Positions 34,111 through 43,145 of a DNA stretch of 43,145 bases are shown here, in pieces. The stretch spans positions 190,615 through 233,759 of the forward strand of contig MNCI01038288.1 of assembly GCA_015680685.1 (NCBI GenBank), read 5' to 3'. The first letter of the stretch is position 1. The number at the start of each line of letters is the position of its first letter. This stretch comes from Gnetum montanum (lineage: Eukaryota; Streptophyta; Gnetopsida; Gnetales; Gnetaceae). A program made the position numbers and the translations under genes. The notes beneath the pieces are model-generated. The model was given only the letters and a program-made list of their open reading frames with translations, did not search any database and was not told the origin of the DNA.

Positions 34111-36732
34111 TTGGCAATTTGTTTTTATTTTCATGTTGATGGCTATGATTAGCCAAGACTACATTATGGATGGTTGTTATTCTTTGACATTATTGCCTCA
34201 CATTATGGCCATGGCTATGTATGTTAGGGATATTTTAACAAAAAATTGGATTTCAATTTAATTTTTGGTTTTATTTTTTTGGCTATATATCATGTTGTTG
34301 TAAACATTGTAAATGTTGTAAACATTGTGAATGGCTATTTTGAAATTTTGTTGACATTTTGGTTATAACATTAAATAGCTAATTGATGTAATAATAGGCC
34401 AAGTAAAGAGATATATAATAATAAAAGGAACGTTTGCTAATCTTACAAACCTATGCACGTCATGTGGTAGGGATGAATTTCCATGTCATGCAAGTCAAAG
34501 ATTCTAGGTAGTAAGCTAGCATTCCAGTTATTCCCATACCCTCATGCATCATCAAAAATATTGTTTTCATAGAAAGAAAAGAAAAATTAAAAATAAAGGA
34601 AAGAGAAAAAGATGAAAAACACACACACACACACATACAATAATGAAAAGAAGACATGATGGAAGGAGCAATGTAATACCAAGGTTATTAGTGCACATAA
34701 ATTAGCAGTTTTACCATCTTGAACCAACCATGTAATTTCTCCATTTAAACCAAAGCATGAGCTTCAACCAATACCCATGTAAGCCTTTTTCATTTTCAAC
34801 CCATTTCCTAGATCACTTGGGCCCCAATGTAATTGTATAAGAAAATCTCCTATTCCACCCATACACATGGCCATGGAGGTCCATAAGTCTCTTCCTTAGT
34901 GAACTTTGGTAATGACAATTGCTACTTCCACATGATTCCTAAATCCATTCACTTCCATGCATCAAAATTTGTTGGAATCAAGATCAATTAGAATAGTGAG
35001 GAGGATCAACAAGAGGGTTTCAATAAGGAAAAATTTGGAAATCCTACCATACATACATGCATGGATGGAGGAAAACCAAACTAGGATCTTGAATTTTGGA
35101 TGCTTTATGATATGTCACATTGATTTAATTTTATCAATGGTTAGACCACAAAATAAATAAGGGTAGATGGCATTGGTGGAGGTAGGTATAACGTTGCACT
35201 TGAAAGAGGAACTTGGGAGTCTATCCCTACCAAGTGGATGAGTAACAATGAAGGGATATAATAGTGGATCTCTTGCAACCTATAGAACATGCTCATGTGC
35301 TCCATGACCTAATTAAATGATTGATTGGGAATCTAGTGATGTTGCACTATTGTCCTCCTTTTTATTCATCTACATTTTTCATTACTTTCATTTTAGTTCT
35401 TGTCCATTGTTATGTATGGTAGGAAGTCGATTAGGAAATGTGGAGAATAGGATTGGTCGTCCAAGGAGATAAACTCACATTTAATGCTAATGTCTCACTA
35501 ATTGTTTGGAATCCAAGGGTGTTTCATTAACAAATTTCATAAGGCTAAGAAAGAATGAAGTCTACTTTAGGGAGGATCCACTTGTGAATTCTTGATGGTA
35601 TGCTATTATGAGCAAGTGGACTCAAGCTCAACTTTTATGATGTTGGTGGTTGCATGACATAAGGAACATGGTTGATCTTCTAATTTGACTAGGACTATCT
35701 TCTTCTCTACATTTTTAATTATCTTAGTTTTCTTTATTGCGAGTGTCATAAGTTTTAGATCCTTTTTCTTAGTTTATTGTTTTCCATGTTTATATCTATC
35801 ATTGTTGTGCTGGTATTCTTTAGTGCATGTCATTAGTTAATGTTGTTTAAAGATAGTATCTTGTAACTTAGTCGTGGGGGGCAAACACTGATGGCTACAT
35901 GTTTTTTGATCCTACCTTGTTCTTCATACCTGTGTACATGTTTGACATTGGACTGTGAAGTTTTTTTCTATGTTTTCTTTGGGGATTATACTTACCATTT
36001 TTCTTATGCATGATTTTCTTAATGGTGGTTTAATGCTTAAGGGTTTCATATAACATAAGCTAATCCAAGTGCTGAAATGGAGAGAAAATATATCAATTTT
36101 ATTTCCATCATGCAATAGTGTCTCAGTATATCTTACACTCAAACTCTATACAATTAATTTAATCTATACTATGTGCACTTAGATGAAAATTTTTCCAAGT
36201 TCTACAAAAAAAATTAGAAGAGCTTGGTGACTAAAATGATCAAAGGTGTCATAAATATGGTTGGTGTTCGTATTTATATAGGTTTTGAAAGTATCATCAT
36301 CAATGTATATGTCACAATGCATTCAAAGATGCATCAATGCAACCAATTTATTGATACTTCATCATACCTCCATGCTAACTAAATATTCATCCTTGAATTA
36401 AAAAAATGGGATTATGTTTCATACAAAATTTGGAGAAGCATGGAATTGACTGACTATAATAAAAGAAATAAAACATCTCTTTAGTATCAATTCAACTTAT
36501 AATTTTCATGGATACAAAATTGGTGTAATGTATAAAGAATTTTCACACTTTAACAAAATCAATAGGTGTTTGCTAAATGAATGGAGACTAGTTGAATTCC
36601 TTACACCATGCTTGGAAATGAAGGCTTTCATCATGTCCCTAATTTGCTAGAGGCCTAGGCTACCTTACTGCCATTGGTGTTACTGATGAAAGCTAGAATG
36701 CATCTATAAGTACCTTCATCATTTCTTCCTTG
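34111..36732. other. Long AT-rich stretch without recognisable genes
   Basis: Only short, composition-driven open frames occur (for example plus 34957-35160 and minus 36142-35924) and no domain is visible. The one clear item is an AC microsatellite at 34619-34634. It is probably old transposon-derived sequence. Confidence 0.5.
34619..34634. repeat. (AC)8 microsatellite
   Basis: This is an uninterrupted run of eight AC dinucleotides flanked by A-rich sequence. Confidence 0.95.
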
Positions 36733-37390
36733 CCCTATGGATCATGAATGCTCTAGGTGGCTTCACCTAGATGGGTTGGTGCTAGTATGTATCACAAGCA
36801 TGGTAGTATATGGAGCATCTCTTTCATGTGATAAACTAAGTTTTAAATTATTTATGTTCAAAGTTGAACATATGGATGAGGTTCTACAGCTCTTGGTAGT
36901 TACTTGTTTTCCTAGCCAAGTTTTCAACAATGGATCTTTGACCAATGAACTTGCTTTTAAGGACTTCAAGCTCCAAATTAGCCACTTCCAACTTTCTTTT
37001 GGTCTCTTTGTGGAGCTTGAACTTCGCCTCATAGAAGAGGTAAGAGCTGATCACCTACTTTTCTAACTTGGATATTGGTCTCCCTATTGTTAGCATTGCC
37101 ATGTTTGTATATCAGATATTGGCAAGTTTCATGTACTTAGTTATCTCCTTAATCTATAGTTTCTTTAGATAGATTTTTGCTTGATTGTAGGTATTGAGTC
37201 CATCAAAGATGGGCTACCACACATTGTCTCTTTGCTAGAGTTGTTAGAGGGCATTATTTACCTTTGCCTTTACCAACTTGATTTCTTTTTCATTAATTTC
37301 TTTTAGCATTTTGGCTTGTTCCCTATAGTGATTCTTGACTTGTTCATATTTCAAGACTTCATTTTTCCAAGTGTTGCTCTAAATTGTAGT
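36733..37390 (-). pseudogene. Decayed coiled-coil reading frame
   Basis: A single minus-strand frame can be followed over more than 600 bp, interrupted mainly by TAG or TAA where Gln would fit. It reads NHYREQAKMLKEINEKEI, then KLVKAKVNNAL, then NVWxPIFDGLNTYNQAKI, then FKLHKETKRKLEVANLELEV and LKSKFIGQRSIVENLARK. The heptad-like spacing of Leu/Ile between charged residues suggests a coiled coil. The product is not recognised. It resembles in style, but not in detectable sequence, the coiled-coil stretch in exon 7 of the plus-strand gene remnant. The longer uninterrupted open frame at 37032-36763 is in another frame and has no such pattern. Confidence 0.45.
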
Positions 37391-37425
37391 GAGTACATAT
37401 TAAAAATCATCGAAAAAAATATTTA

Positions 37426-38610
37426 AATCAAGATAATTTAGTAGGAAAAGCTAAAAATAATTATCCTTTTGTTTGGATACATTATAACAAAGTTGAAGAT
37501 TTTATGAAAGGTGAAGAAAATAATCTCATACATTTCACTACCTTTGTTAAAAAAGATCATACAAATCAAATTTAGAATGATTGAGATAGGTGTCATGCAA
37601 ATTATCATATTGAAAGAAAATAGTAAGGATATTTTTGAAATGCTTAAATTTTAATATTTTTTAATTTTGTAATTATACAATTGTATGGACTTTTATTTAA
37701 AAATTGTAACTATCTAATCATTATATCATTTTAGATATTGGTGTTCTTATGGACCATAAGATGACATAATGATTCATAAAGATGTTATCAATTATCATCA
37801 TGAATTGTATAAGAGAGGATGCAAATTCACTTTGCAATTCAAAGGATGAAAACAAAAACTAGCTTTGTAATTATATTTTATATAAAAAGGAAACAAGTGA
37901 ATAAATCTAGAGAAATAGGTCATGGAATATATGCTTCAAATACAAATGGATGTATGCTACATTCTCTATGCCTATCCAAAGAGCTATGTCAAGATATTGT
38001 AATAATGAGTAAATATATGTTATCTTATGACAAAATCTTAGAGAAGTATAATTTAGGATTGAATAAAATCCATCTAATAGAGTCATACGAATTACTTTTA
38101 GTAGGGCTGAATATTTGAAAAAAAAAAAAACAAGATGTTTCATGCATATTTGAAAATGTTATTAGCAAAGAATACAATTATCATTCTAAAGATGAGATAA
38201 GTATTCAAAAATGGATTCAAGTACATTATAAATATGTCTTCTTTTATTAATTACCTATTAATAGTCAAGCATTTGTTCTTATCATTCAATTAATATGGAT
38301 GAGAGAGAAAATGTTGTAATTTTCTCATAACAATTTGTTGACCATGGATTAATATATAATAGTAATATGTATGGGGTAAGGAACATATAATGTTTTAAAT
38401 GTTAACTGCTTTTTCTAAAGATAAATATGTAAGAATACTAACTTATATCTCTTTTTAATATGCAGTATTCACTTTATTCTATCATGGCTTTTAATGGGCA
38501 TGATAATGGAATTCCAGTTCCATGGGTGATATCATCAATGAATACAACCGAAGATATTCAATCTTGATTTTAAGCATTGGTTCAAAATGTCTATCAGCAA
38601 AGCTAGATAA
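37426..38610 (+). pseudogene. MULE-transposase-domain (MuDR-like) pseudogene
   Basis: Three segments can be read. The first, 37426-37620, contains PFVWIHYNKVEDFMKGEENN and RCHANYHIERK. The second, about 37736-38352, contains MQIHFAIQRMKTKT, then YIKRKQVNKSREIGHG, then SKDEISIQKWIQVHYKYVFFY. The third, 38466-38603, contains NGHDNGIPVPWVISSMNTTE. The order matches plant proteins with a MULE transposase domain, where a His-rich DNA-binding-like region precedes the DDE-type catalytic domain. The N-G-I-P-V-P-W-V-I stretch lies in that domain. The third segment begins after a plausible acceptor (ATGCAG at 38460-38465), so introns may be original. Stops such as TGA at 38116 and TAA at 38248 disable it, and the remaining catalytic half is absent. 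Confidence 0.65.
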
Positions 38611-39387
38611 GAAAGTTACATATATTTCAAAGTCTTAGTGGAGGAAAATATCTTATCAAGCTCTTTAACAAAGATATTTTTATAATTTTACTTCCACAAT
38701 AGTCTAAAATCCATTATATTAAGGAAAAATAAAGGCTTAATAATTCAAACATTACATTACACTAGGTCTTTAGAGGTCTTTGTAAATTCTTTAGAGTTCT
38801 AAATCATATCTTCATAACATAATCTTTGGTTTAAACCAAGTTGCTTGTCAAAAATAGACTTCATATTTTAGTATATGCTATATGTTTTTTTGACATGAAG
38901 AAGACTAGACAATGCATTTGTTTTTCCAATATAATTTCATGATGCACACTATTTAGTTCCCAATATAGTAAGTTACCATTCATTTTATTTTCCAACTTCT
39001 ACATTGGATACTTTATTTCATTTCATTCTACACTCATAGCTTTTGTTTGGTAATTTTATTTAAAATAAAATATATTCTAAATTTTTAAAATGTATTTTCT
39101 TTAATTTAAGTTAGAGAAGAATAGTGATGGATGGATGAGAAAGTGAGTGGGTTACAATTTAGCTTTGTTGGACTGTTACTACCTACATGGTTCTTCAGCA
39201 AAAATCAAACTTTGTCTAATATTCAGAGACTTTGAAAACTCCAATTTCCATTTTAATCACTGCACTCCTTGCACTGGTGACAGGTCATTCAAAACACTAA
39301 ATATGTTGCCGTGGAACTCATAAATATGTTAAAAGTTACATTCATTAAAATTCATGCATGCTTTTCATACCAGAATTTTCATACCCA
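38611..39387. other. AT-rich spacer
   Basis: No gene or repeat structure was recognised. Base composition changes sharply at about 39388, where the CpG-rich insertion begins. Confidence 0.5.
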
Positions 39388-40215
39388 GAATTCTCGGGCA
39401 ACTCGCCACGCTGGCTGCACTCTGAATTCTGTGGAAGGCCACGAACGAATATATTTTTAAAGGGGGGCCCTCCCTTCTATGACCGTGCTAGCCGGCAAAA
39501 CCCGTAAGCTCTAGCAGGAAGTCAGCGTTGCTATGTATCCTCACGTCCACCTCAAGTCCCCTGTGACTGGCCTCCAACGAGGCCCCGGATCCCAGGCGCT
39601 GGGTTTCCAACATGAGGCAACAACACAAGCAAAAGAGGCAGGGGTCTGCTGAGGAGGTTCCTATGACCAAAGGTACCATCCAAGACCGGGACCCGTCGAG
39701 ACCAACCCTGGAGGAGGACTCGCCAGCAATAAAAGATCATACCTTTGGCAACAATAAAACGAGAGGGCAACACCCGACATCCCCTACCCAATCACCAATC
39801 CAGACGCTGGTCTGGATTGAAGGTGTCCTCAAGAACCACATGACGGGCATTGGCCAGATTATTGAGGAAAATCGACGTCGCCTGGAGGCTAGGCCAAGGC
39901 AGCCAGCCAGGTCCTAGCACGAACCTCATCAACAACAACCAACACTCCGGACAGAATTCTCCCGGCAGATAGCCACCACGGGGGAACACCTCAGGAAGGG
40001 GTGTCATATGTAATTCATGATTCGCGGTTGACCGCAAGATAACGGCCCGAGCAGGGAAGGCCGGCCACCGTGGGGATGCCCGCGGCAGGGCGGGGCTGGG
40101 GAATTTCCGGGTGCTACCATTGGTTGGTGTGGGGCCAGCGGCCCTGGCCTGCGCTGTATAGCTGTATAGCGCCGTTTTTGGGAATTTAATTCACTCGATC
40201 CTTATCCTTTCGAAA
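39388..40215 (+). mobile_element. CpG-rich insertion ending in poly(A), probably LINE-derived and non-autonomous
   Basis: The block is far richer in G+C and CpG than its surroundings and ends in an A-rich tail (about 40203-40219). That is the hallmark of a target-primed (non-LTR) insertion on the plus strand. An open frame, 39612-39917, starts MRQQHKQKRQGSAEE and is basic and hydrophilic, as LINE ORF1 N-termini often are. No RT or endonuclease is present, so it would be an internally deleted or non-autonomous copy. A 7-bp TCATGCA occurs on both sides (near 39353 and 40231) and could be part of a target site duplication, but this is weak. Its high CpG content suggests a recent insertion, about 0.6 kb upstream of the terpene synthase. 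Confidence 0.5.
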
Positions 40216-40831
40216 AAAAAAAGAAAAAACTCATGCACCATTAAAGCAACTTTGATAGTTACATCCATTGCATGAAGGCGGCTTTGTTGCAGACAAAGAG
40301 TAGGCGCCGCCTCATTAGCATGGAGTCATTGCAAAAATTACCATTGCTCTAAATCACTGCTGAGAATTCATCAAAGCTATCAATGGCTGCGGTGTCTGAT
40401 TTGTGGATCACGTGCATAATTTCAAAAGCTCCCTTTCGGCATGCCTGTGCAGGATAGAAGATGCCCTTTTTTTCCAAAGAAAATGATGACTGCATTGCGG
40501 CAGAGAAACGTGTTTGGTACTTGGAGGAAAAATGGTGTTGGGAAAAATGAGGGAGCACGAAAATGTACAGTGGACATGGGATGGGATGCAATGTACAACT
40601 GCTTTTGCGTTAATGCACCTCATTTTTAATACACTAACCATGGCTGGTTACAGAAAGCTACTGCATTAATTTTTAATACACTAATGATGGCTGGATACAT
40701 ACAATTCCAGCAAAAAGAGAGATGCAGGCACAGACAAAGCTCTATTAATAGCGCAGCAAGCCAGAGCCGGCCCAGATCAGACAGACATATTTCTGAAAAG
40801 GTTCAGAATCGAAAAAGATCAGATAGCAGAT
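40216..40831 (+). promoter_or_regulatory. Upstream region of the terpene synthase gene
   Basis: This is the interval between the poly(A) insertion and the start codon. It holds a 30-bp imperfect direct repeat (40623-40652 and 40670-40699) sharing TTTTTAATACACTAA and ATGGCTGG. A possible TATA element, TATTAATA at 40743-40750, lies 82 bp before the ATG. No upstream ATG lies between it and 40832. A TTG-containing open frame on the plus strand (40684-40893) crosses into the first intron and is not considered real. Confidence 0.4.
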
Positions 40832-43145
40832 ATGCCTTGTGCACTGATCATCGCCAGGTAAAGTGTATTCTTCTTCTTCTTCTAATCTTGTAGCATGCAG
40901 TCCGATATTCTTTGGCTCATCACAAAGCTGATCTGCATTTTCGTGTTGCCAGATCCTGGCTTGATCTCAACCTGCGGTCTCTTCCCAACGGGCTTATCCT
41001 TGGTGATTCTGCGCATCGATATTCTCGAACCAGGGTTCTACAAAATATGTCCCCTTCGCTTGAGGTGAAAAGCGCTCCTGCAGCGCGTGCTTTCTCTGGG
41101 CCAAAGCTTGATAATAACAGGGAAGCGTCTTCGAAGCATATTCATCATTTTCCTCCTAATGTCTGGCACGATGAATTGATTCAGTCACTCAACTCTCCTT
41201 TCTCGGTAAGTTTCCTCTATAAGTTGAGGTTTAGTTGCGCTACAAACTTTATTAACCACCTCTGACGCTGCTGCCGTTTGTAGGCGTCTCCTTACCTTGT
41301 CAGTTCTGAAAATGCTGCAAAGGAGATCAAAGTTCTGTTGAAAGAAACGTTTGTGAAATGCGGTGCCAAATCCGATCTCTCTACTCGGCTTTCAATTGTG
41401 AACTCGCTGCTTTGCCTTGGCATTGATCGTTATTTCAAACAGGAAATTGCAGACGCTCTTGACTACGTCTACAGGTGTGGTTTCTTCTCTAAACATCTAC
41501 GTGTTTAACTTTGACTTGTTACATAGAATGATGCGTTTGCATAAGTATATCATGATCTTATATTGCTTATACAATTAACTTTATAATTCATATCTCCAAG
41601 ATGCTGGAACAAAAACGGAGGCTGCATTGGGTTAGGATCAAAATCTGCTACGCCTGACCTCAGCACTACGGCTTTAGCATTTAGACTGCTCCGCCTTCAT
41701 AGATACGTTAACATTAGCCCAGGTTTCTCTTAAAAAATCAGCTTTTAAGTCTTTAACTAACTGCTTGTCTATCTTTTCTTTACTTAAACTGCACGCAAAC
41801 ATCAGCAAAACTAATTAAGTTGCTAAACTAGTGAATCTGAAATGGAAACAGAGGTGTTTAGGAGATTTCAATGCATAGATGGAAGCTTTCTAGACAGAGA
41901 TATTAACTACAGCGGAGAAGGTCACGTGCAACGGATAAAAACAGCACTTAAGCTCCTTACAGCAGCTTATATTCAATTTCCGAGAGAAGACGTTTTGCGA
42001 GAGGCTGAGGCTTTTTCTGTAGACTTCTTAACTTCCTGGCTCTCTCACGAGTCAAAATCGTGCAAGGAATACCCTCGGTATTTAGTGGATGAGGTAGCTC
42101 ATTTTCGTTTTGCATTTTCAATGTATCTGTGCTTCTTCTTAGCCGGAAATGATTTGTGATCACTGCAACCAGGTGAGATATGCTTTGAAATATCCGTGGT
42201 ACATGAACTGTCCGAGATGGGAAGCACGAGCTTCCATTGATTTCTACACAGCAAACAATGCCTGGCTACGGTAATTTTGTGTTTATGTTATTTTAACTCT
42301 TCTAGAAATTGCAATGTAAATCTCTGATTATACTTCCGAACTCTCTATTTTGTGCCCAGGGACGACTGTAACAGGAAACTAATAGAATTTGCAAAGTTAG
42401 ATTTCAACATTGTTCAGGCATGGCATCAACAGGAGTTAAAGCAGCTTTCAAGGTGCCACAAATCAGAACAGAATGCAAAATTAAAAATTGATTTACCTAT
42501 CTGTCACTGTAAGTTAGAGTTTTACTATTTAGATTGCCTAAAAGCGTGATTATTTTGTACACTAGTTGGTGGAACGATTCCCAGGTATCAAAGTTGAGCT
42601 TTTACCGACATAGACCAGTGGAATCATACTTAGTTCCTGCATTAGGGTTATACGATCCAGGGCTCTCAGATCTGCGTCTTAGTCTGGCTAAAACTACAAA
42701 ACTGGTATATATCATGGACGACATGTACGACACCTACGCTGATGAGGAGGAGGTTCCTGTCATTACTGAGGCAGTTGCACGGTAAGTACAACGTCATTCC
42801 TTCATTAAATGTTTAGAAGCACATCGATTTCAAGAGTTCAAACAGGGCAAAATGCTTTCCAGGTTCCATAATTTGAACGACCAGATCCAGTATCCTGCAC
42901 GCGCAGCGTTTTCTCTTTTCCTGCAAACGGCCTGTATGTTGAATCGCCAATGTGTTCAGAAGCACGGTAGATGCGTCGAAAAATATCTTCGTCAAATGGT
43001 AAGGACCAATGATTAGTACTCACAGGCCTTTTAAATTTTGTTTACCTAACATCTTCACTTTCTGGGAAATCACTTATAGTGGCTGCAACAAGTGAAATCG
43101 TATGTCTCCGAGCTCGCGTGGAACAAAGCTGCACACTCGCCGACA
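40832..43145 (+). CDS. Class I terpene synthase, gymnosperm TPS-d-like, 3' end outside window
   Basis: It converts a prenyl diphosphate to a mono- or sesquiterpene; the product cannot be told. Exons: 40832-40857, 40953-41205, 41284-41474, 41601-41722, 41852-42093, 42173-42270, 42360-42452, 42566-42781, 42863-42998 and 43080 to the edge. All nine introns are GT/AG, 78-129 bp, and keep frame: 481 codons so far. The N-terminal 70 residues ([15 protein letters not shown]...) are Ser/Arg/Leu-rich, a possible plastid transit peptide. The helical beta domain follows: [13 protein letters not shown] (76-88), [11 protein letters not shown] and [15 protein letters not shown]. The alpha domain has RHR at 356-358 (RxR) and DDMYD at 393-397, the metal-binding DDxxD. 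There is no gamma domain and no DxDD, so it is not a diterpene cyclase of the copalyl type. The tandem-Arg motif before the Trp is absent. The second metal site (NSE/DTE) lies beyond the edge. The ATG was chosen because it keeps frame through intron 1. Confidence 0.93.

Noticed and set aside
34619-34634. AC repeat as a functional element
   Set aside because: It is an ordinary short microsatellite with no context suggesting a role.
36763-37032. Uninterrupted 89-codon minus-strand open frame, and the 109-codon plus-strand frame over it
   Set aside because: Another minus-strand frame in the same place shows the coiled-coil pattern and the decay signature. These two are probably shadows.
39488-40037. 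Three overlapping minus-strand open frames in the CpG-rich insertion
   Set aside because: They are high-GC shadows of the plus-strand frame and have no recognisable domain.
40684-40893. Plus-strand open frame upstream of the synthase
   Set aside because: It overlaps the promoter repeat, has low-complexity content and ends inside intron 1. It would only matter if the 36-bp intron alternative were used.
40912-41265. Open frame starting with TTG and running through the first intron and second exon boundary of the synthase
   Set aside because: It has no ATG start and reads past the donor at 41206. The exon-intron model explains it fully.
41957-42163. Minus-strand open frame over synthase exon 5
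   Set aside because: It is antisense to a well-supported exon.
40832-43145. Diterpene (taxadiene- or copalyl-type) synthase identity
   Set aside because: No gamma domain and no DxDD motif. The N-terminal part before the beta domain is only about 70 residues.
1-43145. CRISPR arrays, tRNA or rRNA genes, bacterial operons
   Set aside because: None seen. The tandem repeats are too degenerate and too long for CRISPR, and all coding remnants are plant-type.

Overview
This is nuclear DNA from a plant, most likely a gymnosperm with a large genome. About 90% of it is old, decayed LTR-retrotransposon sequence. One well-preserved multi-exon gene, a class I terpene synthase, lies at the right end and runs off the window. 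The gymnosperm reading is an inference. It rests on the conifer-type (TPS-d-like) terpene synthase with many short introns and on the long stack of Ty3/gypsy elements. The species cannot be fixed from sequence alone. No rRNA, tRNA or CRISPR array was seen, and no bacterial or organellar features.

Layout. (1) 1-4319, minus strand: a Ty3/gypsy element with gag, aspartic protease and an RNase H directly after the protease, plus a candidate 5' LTR. The rest of the element lies beyond the left edge. (2) 4320-5830: spacer with a 22-bp tandem duplication and a GC-richer, gene-like but unassigned block. (3) 5990-10594, minus: gag of a Tat/Ogre-like element and its probable LTR (here called family T). 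(4) 10595-19045, minus: an Athila-like element with integrase, RNase H, RT, protease, a tRNA-Asp-type primer binding site altered only by transitions, and a candidate 5' LTR. (5) 19046-20681: a second family-T LTR, cut short where the Athila-like LTR begins. (6) 20682-24400, minus: pol of a Tat/Ogre-like element (RT, two RNase H regions, integrase). (7) about 25050-28160: a degenerate tandem array with a period of about 180-195 bp, containing an assembly gap of 35 N. (8) 28558-34110, plus: an unrecognised, decayed multi-exon gene whose reading frame is kept across several plausible splice junctions. (9) 36733-37390, minus: a decayed coiled-coil reading frame. (10) 37426-38610, plus: a pseudogene of the plant MULE-transposase-like family. 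(11) 39388-40215: a CpG-rich insertion ending in poly(A), probably LINE-derived. (12) 40216-43145: promoter region and first ten exons of the terpene synthase.

Functionally, only the terpene synthase looks alive. Its exons are open, all nine introns have GT/AG borders in compatible phase, and the RxR and DDxxD motifs are intact. The retroelements and pseudogenes carry frequent in-frame stops, mostly TAG where Gln would be expected and TGA where Trp would be expected. That pattern fits C-to-T decay of methylated cytosines.
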